Part shown: piece by piece, positions 18,444-26,770 of the stretch
Layout of the letters: the number at the start of each line of letters is the position of its first letter
How positions within the stretch are numbered: the first letter of the stretch is position 1
Assembly: GCF_001545115.1 (NCBI RefSeq)
Contig: NZ_FCNU01000030.1
Span: 1-64,000, forward strand
DNA: 64,000 nt
Origin: Candidatus Protochlamydia phocaeensis
Lineage (GTDB): Bacteria > Chlamydiota > Chlamydiia > Chlamydiales > Parachlamydiaceae
Direction of reading: 5' to 3'
The notes under the pieces: model-generated
The model's input: only the letters and a program-made list of their open reading frames with translations
The model's database searches: none
Told to the model about the DNA's origin: nothing
Translations under genes and position numbers: made by a program

Positions 18444-18885
18444 TGGCAATAAGAAACTACAATCGAATTGCCAATTGTCGATATTCCAACTTATTTTTCT
18501 CCCTAAAAAAGGGCTGGGTAAGGAAAAAAACTCAAATCTAATCGCTAGTGGCTTTAAGACGGCTTCTAAAAAGCCTATCCCTAAAGCCTTTTTTACTTAA
18601 GGCAGAATGAATAAAATTCTTTATAGATAGCTGCCATTCGATTAAATTTTAATTTTAATTTTAATTTTCCATGGCTTATTTAACCTGCGTTTGGATTTTT
18701 TGCTCTTTCAACTGCGTTAAAGCCTCAGAGATGAACAAGTGCCAAGGCGGTCAATATTAAAAAATAGGGACCGTTTTGCCATTTTTCATCTGCAAGAGCT
18801 TTCACATCAGTCCAAAGGGCAAAAAACTCCACACTCAGGTTATTTAAGTTAATGTCTGCCTTTGAACATCAGATAGAGAAATAGA
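18444..18885 (+). other. Spacer between tandem paralogs with a diverged dispersed repeat
   Basis: No convincing gene. 18528-18580 contains AACTCAAATCTAATCGCTAG followed by TGGCTTTAAGAC, a diverged copy of the dispersed hairpin repeat (compare 34398 and 61898). 18644-18668 has three short tandem ATTTTA units. The promoter of the second paralog should lie near the end of this stretch. Confidence 0.4.
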
Positions 18886-20580
18886 ATGAATCCTTTAACC
18901 AGCTCTCAACGCGTTTCTTCCTCTTCGCCTCAGCCCGCTCTTAATCAGCAGTCATGGCCTTATTTAGCTAGCAGTCAAATCGAGCACTCTCAAGGCGAAC
19001 CAGGCAATCCATTAAAATCAATCTCTCCCTTAACCTCTAGGCAAATTGCGCTTGATCAAAGGGAAGAGCGCTCTATTAAGCCTCGCGGACAAGCCAAAAA
19101 AATAGAGGCAGATCATCCAAAGCAAGCTTGCGCATCCAAATCGGCAAAAATCTTTCATTCTACTCTTTTGCCAAAAGAGAGAAGAGGCAAGCTGGCCGCT
19201 ATATTGGAATCTGTGGAATATAATAGGCGCTTGCTATTTTATTTCACTCGAACAGCCGATCAATTAGCAGCCTTAGATTTAGATAATCATTTAGGCTTCT
19301 TGCGCTGCTGCCAAATGCTTATTGCTGCTACCTTTTCCTATCGGATTGATGAAAAAAAACTTTTAATTGAAATGCAACCTTTCATAGGCCTAAGCCCTGC
19401 TTATCGGTTTGCAACCGTTTGCCTAACAGGAATGGACTTCTCAATTTCTTTGGATGGAAAAAAAATTGAGATCCGCTTTTCTTCAGATGTCGAAGTCAAA
19501 GATTTTATCATTTTTATCTTAATTAAATTAGAAAGCGAAATTTTATGCGATTTATCCAGCGAGAAATTGGATGACTATTTCGCTTTTGTAGAAAGCCAAG
19601 ACCATCCTCATCCCTTCTCCCATATTCTAAAAGAATTTTCAAATCAAAAAAGCTTTCTTTATGCGCTTCAAAAGAACCTCCTTTTCAGTTCTTGCATTTC
19701 ACAAGAGGAAGAGGAAGCCATAAAAGAGAAATGGCAGAATTACGTTGTAAAAAAAACCGATTGGAATAAATTTTATCGCTCATGCAACCAACAAGCGTAT
19801 GGAAGGCACATGCATCATACCATTCAGATTGCCGCATCAGGCTTAAAGAATGAAAAATGGAACTTTGATGCATTACTCAGCTTTCTCGCTCGCCGGCGCC
19901 AGTTAATTGCTTACCAATTGAATCATCCAAGGCCACATGTTGTCGGGTGCTTCAGAACCAAACCAGACCGCCCTTACATAACAATATGTGTAGAAGATTA
20001 TAAGGAACTTGCCTTTCGCTTAAAAAAGCTGCTCGCTCGACAAGAATGGGCAAACCTAAGGGCAGATGCGGCGGTCCTATCAAGAAGGGGAATGAGAGGA
20101 CAAGGCTATTGCTATGAAGAGAAATTAAGAGGAGAGCGCATCACGCTTTCTTACGCCTTCCTTTACGATAAGCCCCTTTCTCTTGATTCCTGCTTTAACG
20201 GCCAGCCTATCTATGGCGAAATTATTCATACTTCAGCGGATAAAATTAATCGCATTCTGAACTTTATCAAAGAGGATCTTTATCCAAAATCTCTAGCCGC
20301 TCAAACGTCTGATGAACGCCTCGCTTATCTTGGTCAAATCTTTTGGTGGATTTGCCAAGCTAAGCCGTGGGATCTGGGAGATCCCAGCATTGCCGAAACG
20401 TTTATTCGATCCATTTTAGCATTAAAGGAAGAAGAAAGCCCTCCTTGGAAAACCGGCCTCGTTCCTTGGATTGAAGTCATGTGCGAGCCCGAAGTGGAAA
20501 AGTTTGCCGCTAATTTCTCGCTCTTATTTGAATGGCCCACTTGCCATTCTGGACTTAGCGAGCGAGCTTCAGCCGGATAA
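18886..20580 (+). CDS. Hypothetical protein, tandem paralog 2 (564 aa)
   Basis: Homologous to the 562-residue protein upstream over about the last 450 residues (AYGRHMHHTIQIAASGLKNE, GQGYCYEEKLRGERI, GEIIHTSADKINRI, FIKEDLYPKSLAAQTSDERL, IFWWICQAKPWDLGDPSIAE, LVPWIEVMCEPEVEKFAANF). The N-terminal 90 residues are Ser/Gln/Lys-rich (SSQRVSSSSPQPALNQQSW) and low in order, unlike paralog 1. No recognised domain. The separate promoter-sized spacer suggests each copy is expressed on its own. Candidate effector family, unproven. Ends convergently with obgE. Confidence 0.8.
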   Translation: MNPLTSSQRVSSSSPQPALNQQSWPYLASSQIEHSQGEPGNPLKSISPLTSRQIALDQREERSIKPRGQAKKIEADHPKQACASKSAKIFHSTLLPKERRGKLAAILESVEYNRRLLFYFTRTADQLAALDLDNHLGFLRCCQMLIAATFSYRIDEKKLLIEMQPFIGLSPAYRFATVCLTGMDFSISLDGKKIEIRFSSDVEVKDFIIFILIKLESEILCDLSSEKLDDYFAFVESQDHPHPFSHILKEFSNQKSFLYALQKNLLFSSCISQEEEEAIKEKWQNYVVKKTDWNKFYRSCNQQAYGRHMHHTIQIAASGLKNEKWNFDALLSFLARRRQLIAYQLNHPRPHVVGCFRTKPDRPYITICVEDYKELAFRLKKLLARQEWANLRADAAVLSRRGMRGQGYCYEEKLRGERITLSYAFLYDKPLSLDSCFNGQPIYGEIIHTSADKINRILNFIKEDLYPKSLAAQTSDERLAYLGQIFWWICQAKPWDLGDPSIAETFIRSILALKEEESPPWKTGLVPWIEVMCEPEVEKFAANFSLLFEWPTCHSGLSERASAG

Positions 20581-20617
20581 GAGAAAGGGCTTCCGGCAGC
20601 GCTCTATCCTTTCTCTT
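20579..20617. terminator. Convergent terminator between paralog 2 and obgE
   Basis: A 10-bp stem AAGAGAAAGG / CCTTTCTCTT separated by 18 bases. It overlaps the stop of the plus-strand gene and sits 5 bases from the obgE stop. Confidence 0.55.
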
Positions 20618-20621
20618 TGCA

Positions 20622-21635
20622 TTAATACGCCTCTTCTTGCGGCGCTTGCAAGCGACGAGCCATCTCTTCCACAAGCGCTTGCAGGCCATCGCCATAGGCT
20701 GCCGAAATTTTGAAGAGCGCATGCGGAGGAATTTCATAGGTGCGGCAGAATTCTTCCATCAAGGCCGGGGCTTCTTCCGCATCAATCTTATTTAACGCCA
20801 CTAAATAAGGCCTTTCCAGTAATTCAGGATTATAAGCGCCGATTTCTTCGCGTAAAACGCGGAAGTCATGAGTAGGTGTGCGTCCATCAATTCCGGATGC
20901 ATCCAAGATAAAGATCAAAAGCTTCGTGCGCTCGATATGGCGTAAAAATTCCAATCCAAGACCGCGATTGTGGCTTGCCCCTTCAATGATACCCGGAATA
21001 TCCGCTATATAAATGCGCTGATAGTTGCCCAACTCAATGAATCCTAGATTAGGCTGCAAAGTCGTAAAGGGATAAGCGGCCACTTTTACGCGCAAGCCGG
21101 CCAGAGAAGAAATCAAAGTCGATTTGCCCGCATTGGGGAAGCCGACTAAGCCGACATCGGCAATGAGTTTTAACTCCAATTCAATGTGCTTGACTTCACC
21201 TAGTGTGCCCGATGTACAGGTGTTGGGAGCGCGGTTTGTAGGCGTTTTAAAGCTGTCGTTACCCCGGCCTCCTCTTCCTCCCTTACATAAGATAAAGCGC
21301 TCTTTATCATTGACAAAGTCATGCAGGATTTCTCCCGTTTTGGAATCTTTGACCAAGGTCCCGCACGGAACTTTTAAGATGAGATCTTGTCCATTCCGCC
21401 CCTGTTGGCAATTTCCGCCCCCGTCGCCTCCGTTATGCGCTTTAATCAAACGGCGATGGCGAAACCAATCGAGCGAAACAATTTGTGCATCAGCTTCCAG
21501 GATAACAGATCCTCCCTTTCCTCCATTGCCGCCCGAGGGACCGCCTTTGGGAATAAACTTTTCACGCCGCCAGGCAACAACACCATTGCCGCCTTTGCCG
21601 GCCACAAATTCAATGACTACGCGATCAATAAACAT
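20622..21635 (-). CDS. obgE: GTPase Obg (ribosome-associated)
   Basis: 337 residues, the short form. The glycine-rich Obg fold fills residues 1-155 (VAGKGGNGVVAWRREKFIPK, GGPSGGNGGKGGSV). The GTPase domain follows with G1 GFPNAGKSTL, G2/G3 region YPFTTLQPNLG and DIPGIIEGA, G4 NKID and G5 SAAYGDG. It acts in late 50S ribosome assembly and growth control. It lacks the extra C-terminal OCT/acidic tail seen in some bacteria. It is the last gene of the rplU-rpmA-obgE unit, as in Chlamydia CT420-CT418, about 100 bases after rpmA. Confidence 0.97.
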   Translation of the reverse strand: MFIDRVVIEFVAGKGGNGVVAWRREKFIPKGGPSGGNGGKGGSVILEADAQIVSLDWFRHRRLIKAHNGGDGGGNCQQGRNGQDLILKVPCGTLVKDSKTGEILHDFVNDKERFILCKGGRGGRGNDSFKTPTNRAPNTCTSGTLGEVKHIELELKLIADVGLVGFPNAGKSTLISSLAGLRVKVAAYPFTTLQPNLGFIELGNYQRIYIADIPGIIEGASHNRGLGLEFLRHIERTKLLIFILDASGIDGRTPTHDFRVLREEIGAYNPELLERPYLVALNKIDAEEAPALMEEFCRTYEIPPHALFKISAAYGDGLQALVEEMARRLQAPQEEAY

Positions 21636-21736
21636 AATCCTCGCTAGAGCTAAAAACTAATGAAAGATGAAGGAAAAAAAGAAGGGCCTTGAACCAGCCT
21701 CAGCCGAGTTCAAGACCATAAAGAGTGGGAAAAGAA

Positions 21737-21988
21737 TTAAGCGCCTGTTTCAATAGAGACATAAGTCTTATTGGACTTGCGGAAAGAAACAACTCCATCA
21801 GCAAGTGCAAAAAGCGTATCATCTGTTCCACGACCAACATTCTTGGCAGGATGCCACTTTGTTCCACGCTGTCTAACGAGGATGCTTCCTGCTCTGACCA
21901 CTTCTCCAGATCCCACTTTCACGCCGAGACGCTTTGAATGGGAATCGCGACCGTTACGGGTTGAACCCTGACCTTTCTTATGCGCCAT
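21737..21988 (-). CDS. rpmA: 50S ribosomal protein L27
   Basis: 83 residues starting [20 protein letters not shown], the standard L27 N-terminus that reaches the peptidyl transferase centre, with no removable N-terminal extension of the Firmicutes type. The start was set at that Met although the frame is open further upstream. The first codons overlap the end of rplU by 11 bases, implying coupled translation. Other conserved parts: [20 protein letters not shown] and [16 protein letters not shown]. Confidence 0.97.
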   Translation of the reverse strand: MAHKKGQGSTRNGRDSHSKRLGVKVGSGEVVRAGSILVRQRGTKWHPAKNVGRGTDDTLFALADGVVSFRKSNKTYVSIETGA

Positions 21989-22322
21989 GCTTTCCTCCCT
22001 TACCTTGACGTTGGCTTCCAATTCCAGTTATTTTAACGCGAGCATACTTTTGGCGATGGCCCCAGGTACGGCGTTGGTTGTGGCTAGCTTTGTATTTCAA
22101 GCCTTTTACCTTTTCTCCCTTTACAATTTCCAACACTTCTCCATAAACGAGAAAGTTGGCAATCGCAGGCGAACCAATCTGAGTCTTTGAACCGTCGTTA
22201 GCAAATAAGACATCGCTGAATTCAACTTGAGCGCCTGGATCGGTATTAAGCAGCTCAACATCAATGATGTCGCCTTCTTTGACAGTATACTGCTTTCCAC
22301 CTGTTTTAATAATGGCGTACAT
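21978..22322 (-). CDS. rplU: 50S ribosomal protein L21
   Basis: 114 residues beginning [20 protein letters not shown], the L21 signature start. The C-terminus has [20 protein letters not shown], a 23S rRNA-binding basic region with a Trp-His insertion variant of the usual KRRKNYRRKxGHRQ motif. First gene of the rplU-rpmA-obgE operon, with a good promoter upstream at 22386-22414. Confidence 0.97.
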   Translation of the reverse strand: MYAIIKTGGKQYTVKEGDIIDVELLNTDPGAQVEFSDVLFANDGSKTQIGSPAIANFLVYGEVLEIVKGEKVKGLKYKASHNQRRTWGHRQKYARVKITGIGSQRQGKGGKHGA

Positions 22323-22385
22323 TGTAAACCTCTTAACAAATAATAATCAGTCAATTTGATGTTTAAAAAATCAATAGAAAAACAA

Positions 22386-22414
22386 AGTTTATCCTAAGCT
22401 TGCTTTGAAATCAA
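22386..22414 (-). promoter_or_regulatory. Predicted sigma-70-type promoter for rplU-rpmA-obgE
   Basis: On the minus strand: -35 TTGATT, a 17-base spacer and -10 TAAACT. It lies about 65 bases upstream of the rplU start. Confidence 0.55.
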
Positions 22415-22535
22415 TCATAAAATGAGACTTCTCTCACTTTCTCGTTTTCTCTCATTTCCTTACAAAGATGACTGATCAATAATAAACGCTGGAACAAAAG
22501 GAATGGGGCAAGGATAGGAAAGAGCAAAAGAAAGA

Positions 22536-22608
<73 letters not shown>

Positions 22609-22623
22609 AAACTTAAAGAGAGT

Positions 22624-22652
22624 ACAATAGGAAAAGCGGACTTTTTATGCAA
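22624..22652 (-). promoter_or_regulatory. Predicted promoter for tRNA-Phe
   Basis: Minus strand: -35 TTGCAT, a 17-base spacer and -10 TATTGT, ending 15 bases before the tRNA 5' end. Confidence 0.6.
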
Positions 22653-22770
22653 TCCTTTTTCTTTTTCCTCTCCATTTTAAAGTCATTTTAACCGGCTTAA
22701 GCACATCTTAAGAAACTTAAAATCAATAAAATACAGACAAAATAACAAAAGCGACGATTTATAAAAAAAC

Positions 22771-22804
22771 AAGCCCTTTTATAGCGAAATAAAAGGGCTT
22801 TTTT
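22771..22804 (-). terminator. Terminator after tsp
   Basis: 12-bp perfect stem AAGCCCTTTTAT / ATAAAAGGGCTT with a 6-base loop. On the minus strand it is followed by GTTTTTTTAT. T-tracts on both sides would also let it work on the plus strand. Confidence 0.85.
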
Positions 22805-24811
22805 CTATTTTTTTCCTATAGAATGGAGCAGGATCATATCTTTGACAATATTGACCGCTTCTTGCATTTGCATATCGTCCACTCCATATGTTTTGGGCTT
22901 GGTCCCTGACAACAGCTCTTCTTCTTCATCTGTTGCTTCATCCGGTACCTTGCCTGTCAAAAAGAGTTGGTAATTCTTGTTGTGGGCAATGCGATATTCG
23001 CTGTTTTTGCGAAGAGTCGGCAAAAGATTGCGCCAAACGAGGGAGCGGTGCTGGACAGTGGGGGTATAATATTTTAAATACCAAGATTTGACTTCTGGCG
23101 AAACATCTTCCAGATCGTCGTTGTAAGCCGGCGGAATTTTATCGGCTTCCACATCGTCTCCGGAATAAATTTCTCCAATTTCCTCTTTATTCCAATGGCC
23201 GGGAACGACGATATCGGCTTTCACCCCTTGTTTTTGCGGTGTTTTACCCGAAACCGTATAATACTTACCCACTGTCACTTTAAAATAGGACGTGCTTTGA
23301 TTGTCGGTAATGGTCTGCGTTTGGATCGTTCCCTTGCCATACGTGTGCGCATCCCCGACGATGAGGGCAACGCCATAATCTTGCAAAGCTTGGGCGACAA
23401 TTTCGGCTGCCGATGCCGTAGCCTTAGATGTTAGGACGACAAGAGGCCCATCATAAGATTTCTTTCCATCTACATCGCGATAAAAACGCTCCTCACCGCT
23501 AGAATACTTAGAAATGACAATGACTCCGTTAGTAATAAAGAGGCCGGCGACCTTAATAGCCTGCGAGAGAAAGCCCCCGCTATTATCTCGCAAATCTAAA
23601 ACCAGCCCGCGCAGGTTTCCCTTTTTTTCCAATTTCTCGATCGCGTCCCGCACATCTTTTTCACTTGAGACTCCATCGCCTTGATAAAAAGAGTGCAAAG
23701 TGATTTCTCCAATAATGCCATTGCCAAATGGAACTGATTTGACGTCCACGCGATCGTTATTGAGAATAATTTCTGCACGCTTGAGGACGACGGTAAAAAT
23801 TTTTTCTGGTTGCCCATTTGCCGCTTTGCGCTTAAAGACAAGGTTAACTTGCGGATTTTTCTCGTTGTGGAGCATTTCCATGACCTTTTCAAAGGGATGA
23901 TCGGCCACTGCTTTGCCATTGACTTCTAGCAAAAAATCTCCAGGTTGAATCAGTCCGCTTTTGGCTGCGGGTCCTCCCTCCAACAGACGGGAGACTTGAA
24001 TTTCATTACCTAAATCCTTAAGAACCAATCCAACTCCTTGAAATTCCTTTTGCAGCCGCACGCGCATATCGTAGGCTTCATTGGCTTGATAAAAGGATGT
24101 ATGCGAATCCAGGCTGCTCGCTAAGGCTTTTAACACGTGAATGGCAAACAAATTTTCTTGTTCTGCAACCGGAAGGGGCACCCCGCTATCATTTTGATAT
24201 AAATAAGGATTTTCAAAATCCCGCAGTTGCGTTTCATACGTGCGCAAAACTTGATCTCTTTGCTGTAAAGTGGGCGTTTCGCCATAGCGGCGCTTTTGCA
24301 TGTCGATATAGATTTCCAAATTGAACAAAATGCGCTTTTTCAAGTCTTGCTCGGACGGCGCAAAAGACTCATTTCTGGCTAGCTCGTCTTCTTCTTTGAT
24401 AGCCGGCTGATGGAAAAGGCTATCCTTTTCTTGCTTTTCGATTCCTTGCCTAATGCGCCTGGAGCGTAAAATAGCCGTCTTGATTACTTGATCCAGCTGC
24501 TTGAATATGGAAAAATCATTTTGCTTGTACTGCTCGGTGAATTTGGCAAGTTGATCCTGGGGCAAATGCCTATAAGGCTCCACTTCAGAGTCCAATAAAT
24601 AAATTTTATGCGGATCGAACTGTTCGAGGTAGGTAACAAGAGCATGCTCAAGGATGTCTCCCGTGATTGCTTTTTTGTCTACATGCTGGCTCAGAATTTG
24701 CTGCATGATGCGATTGATATCCGTCGACTTTAAAAGGTCCTGTTCGTGCGCGCACAGAGAGGAGACATAGCTCAACATGCATAGGCACAGCGTCATCCAC
24801 CACTTTTTCAT
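22805..24811 (-). CDS. tsp: Tail-specific protease Tsp/Prc (S41), CT441-like
   Basis: 668-residue periplasmic C-terminal-processing protease. The signal peptide is MKKWWMTLCLCMLSYVSSLC. A helical N-terminal domain precedes a PDZ domain at about 240-330 (GVGLVLKDLGNEIQVSRLL, GGPAAKSGLIQPGDFLLEVN), which binds substrate C-termini. The S41 domain contains LRGLVLDLRDNSGGFLSQAI, the nucleophile in TSKATASAAEIVAQAL (Ser467) and TYGKGTIQTQ (Lys493). The Ser-Lys spacing of 26 matches the catalytic dyad reported for Chlamydia CT441. It lies upstream of the str operon region as in Chlamydia, but with scpA, scpB and a membrane protein between. Confidence 0.95.
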   Translation of the reverse strand: MKKWWMTLCLCMLSYVSSLCAHEQDLLKSTDINRIMQQILSQHVDKKAITGDILEHALVTYLEQFDPHKIYLLDSEVEPYRHLPQDQLAKFTEQYKQNDFSIFKQLDQVIKTAILRSRRIRQGIEKQEKDSLFHQPAIKEEDELARNESFAPSEQDLKKRILFNLEIYIDMQKRRYGETPTLQQRDQVLRTYETQLRDFENPYLYQNDSGVPLPVAEQENLFAIHVLKALASSLDSHTSFYQANEAYDMRVRLQKEFQGVGLVLKDLGNEIQVSRLLEGGPAAKSGLIQPGDFLLEVNGKAVADHPFEKVMEMLHNEKNPQVNLVFKRKAANGQPEKIFTVVLKRAEIILNNDRVDVKSVPFGNGIIGEITLHSFYQGDGVSSEKDVRDAIEKLEKKGNLRGLVLDLRDNSGGFLSQAIKVAGLFITNGVIVISKYSSGEERFYRDVDGKKSYDGPLVVLTSKATASAAEIVAQALQDYGVALIVGDAHTYGKGTIQTQTITDNQSTSYFKVTVGKYYTVSGKTPQKQGVKADIVVPGHWNKEEIGEIYSGDDVEADKIPPAYNDDLEDVSPEVKSWYLKYYTPTVQHRSLVWRNLLPTLRKNSEYRIAHNKNYQLFLTGKVPDEATDEEEELLSGTKPKTYGVDDMQMQEAVNIVKDMILLHSIGKK

Positions 24812-25180
24812 ATATCCTCTTGCTTGGTCGTAAAAACAGTAAAAATAGTCTTTGATAATTAAAACGACAATCCTTTTTTACAATTAGACCTTCTAGAAAG
24901 AAATCTAAAAAAATTTTCCTTCCCTCTCTTCTTCTTTTCCTTTATTTGAGGTTATTTTCTTCCTACGAGGCAATAGGAGAAGAGAATTTGCATAGGATTC
25001 CTTTTCTAATTGATTGGCAGGCTATTGAGAGAAAAGAATCTCGAATTCAAGCAAATCGCAATTCAGAGAATTGTCTTAATCATCAGTAGCATAAGAATTC
25101 CAAATCAGGTAATTTATCTATTCGGAGACTTGCCAAAAATAGCTTTCTCTAGAGAGACTGTTTAACACTTTATTTCATCC
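24812..25180. other. Divergent intergenic region tsp/scpA
   Basis: About 370 bases separating the divergent tsp and scpA genes. No gene, repeat or clear hairpin was found. It must contain both promoters, but no box pair is clearly better than the background. Confidence 0.35.
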
Positions 25181-25909
25181 ATGATTCAAAAACACGATCA
25201 CTTTGCTTTAAATAACTTTGAAGGCCCGCTCGATTTTCTTCTTTATCTTATTCAAAAAGACGAGATGGAGATCTGCGACATTCCCATACAAGAGTTAACC
25301 CAACAATTTTTGCAAAAACTCAGTGAATGGCAAGCGCATTATTTGGAGAGGGGGGCAGAATTTGTCGGAACGGTCGCCTACCTGGTTTGGCTAAAGAGCA
25401 AAATGCTTCTTCCTCAACAAGACGTGGTAAGCGAGGGCGAAGAGCTGGAAGAAGATCCGCATTTTGAAATTATCCATCATTTGATCGATTATTGCCGTTT
25501 CAAACAAGCGGCAAAAGAGCTAGCTGTCCGCCAAGAGCAGCAACAGGCGTGTTATTTTCGAGGCGCTTCCCCTGTCGAATGGAAAAAACCCATGGGAATC
25601 GACCATGTCTCTTTGGCAGAACTCGCTTCCTTATTTAAAGATATGATGAGCCGCGCCTCTCAAGCCAAAGGCTTCATTCAAGAAGAAAACTGGCGCGTCA
25701 GCGATAAGATCCGCTTGATCCGCCAATTATTGGAACAGCAAGAGATATGGCCATTCGAAGCATTATTTACCCTTGAGAGGCCTCGCCTGGAAATGATTGT
25801 CACATTTCTGGCTGTATTGGAACTGATGAAAATGGGCCTGATCGGCGTAGGAAAACACTTGGATTCCTCACAGCTCGTCCTATTTGCTAAACAACAAGGA
25901 TCCGCATGA
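25181..25909 (+). CDS. scpA: Segregation and condensation protein A (kleisin)
   Basis: 242 residues. ScpA is the kleisin that bridges SMC heads and recruits ScpB. The N-terminal kleisin motif is present (NNFEGPLDFLLYLIQKDEME, then IPIQELTQQFL), followed by a helical middle with AYLVWLKSKMLLP. The C-terminal winged helix fits VTFLAVLELMKMGLIGV. It overlaps scpB by four bases (ATGA), so the pair is translationally coupled. In this window the pair is inserted between tsp and the str operon, unlike the order in Chlamydia. Confidence 0.93.
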   Translation: MIQKHDHFALNNFEGPLDFLLYLIQKDEMEICDIPIQELTQQFLQKLSEWQAHYLERGAEFVGTVAYLVWLKSKMLLPQQDVVSEGEELEEDPHFEIIHHLIDYCRFKQAAKELAVRQEQQQACYFRGASPVEWKKPMGIDHVSLAELASLFKDMMSRASQAKGFIQEENWRVSDKIRLIRQLLEQQEIWPFEALFTLERPRLEMIVTFLAVLELMKMGLIGVGKHLDSSQLVLFAKQQGSA

Positions 25910-26664
25910 CTAAGGAACTTAATTTTTTTCAAAGTGAAATAGAAGTCATTGAAGCCTCTTTTGCGGAGAAGGCGTCCCCTCCGCTTCCCGCTTCAATAGA
26001 GTTAACAGTTTCCGCAGAAGAAAAAAAGCCGCCTCTTTCCGAGCTGGAAGCCAAAAACCTGGCAACAATTTTGACCGAAAAGGAAGCAAGCGAAGGGCAT
26101 GCAGACCAAGAAATAGAGACTGAAGAAGAGGCGCAGATAGACCAGCATATCCAGCAACACATTAAAAAAGTCATGGAAGCCCTGTTGTTTACATGTCCCG
26201 ATCCTTTGCCTCTTGCCAAGATGCGCGAAATCACCGACACTATTTTTCCTTTGCGCCCACGCCAATTGCGCCAGCTGCTCGACTCCCTCAAGCAAGAATA
26301 CATTGCCCAACAGCGATCTTTCAAACTAGAAGAAATTGCCCAAGGCTATGTTCTTCGCACCCATGAAGAATATGCCCCTTATTTGGAGCTCTTGCATCGC
26401 CAGCGCCGGGGAGAAAAGCTATCGCATGCCGCAACAGAGGTACTAGCCATTATCGCTTACCGCCAGCCCATTACGCGCCCTCAAATTGACGCCATCCGCG
26501 GTGTAGATTCTTCCGGTACATTGATGCAACTTCTAGAGCGCCAGCTCGTTGAACCAGTGGGAAAGCTAGAAGCGCCGGGAAGACCAACGCTTTATGGGAC
26601 AACAAAAGAATTCTTAAAGCACTTTGGCTTAAAGGACCTACACGAATTAAAGGGAAAGCTCTAG
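25906..26664 (+). CDS. scpB: Segregation and condensation protein B, with acidic N-terminal extension
   Basis: 252 residues. The ScpB winged-helix pair occupies about residues 85-250 (MEALLFTCPDPLPLAKM, EVLAIIAYRQPITRPQIDAI, RGVDSSGTLMQLLERQLVEP, GRPTLYGTTKEFLKHFGL), which is the whole usual protein. Residues 1-80 are extra and strongly acidic (EKEASEGHADQEIETEEEAQ). The extension is probably disordered; its role is unknown. Coupled to scpA by a four-base overlap. Confidence 0.93.
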   Translation: MTKELNFFQSEIEVIEASFAEKASPPLPASIELTVSAEEKKPPLSELEAKNLATILTEKEASEGHADQEIETEEEAQIDQHIQQHIKKVMEALLFTCPDPLPLAKMREITDTIFPLRPRQLRQLLDSLKQEYIAQQRSFKLEEIAQGYVLRTHEEYAPYLELLHRQRRGEKLSHAATEVLAIIAYRQPITRPQIDAIRGVDSSGTLMQLLERQLVEPVGKLEAPGRPTLYGTTKEFLKHFGLKDLHELKGKL

Positions 26665-26770
26665 CTATTGCAGGATTAAGCGATGGATAGCCAAAGACCT
26701 GTTCCTAGAAAGGCCTGAAATAGAGGGCTCTATTGGTCCAATATGGGCTCTTTCTTTCCAGTCTAAGCAA

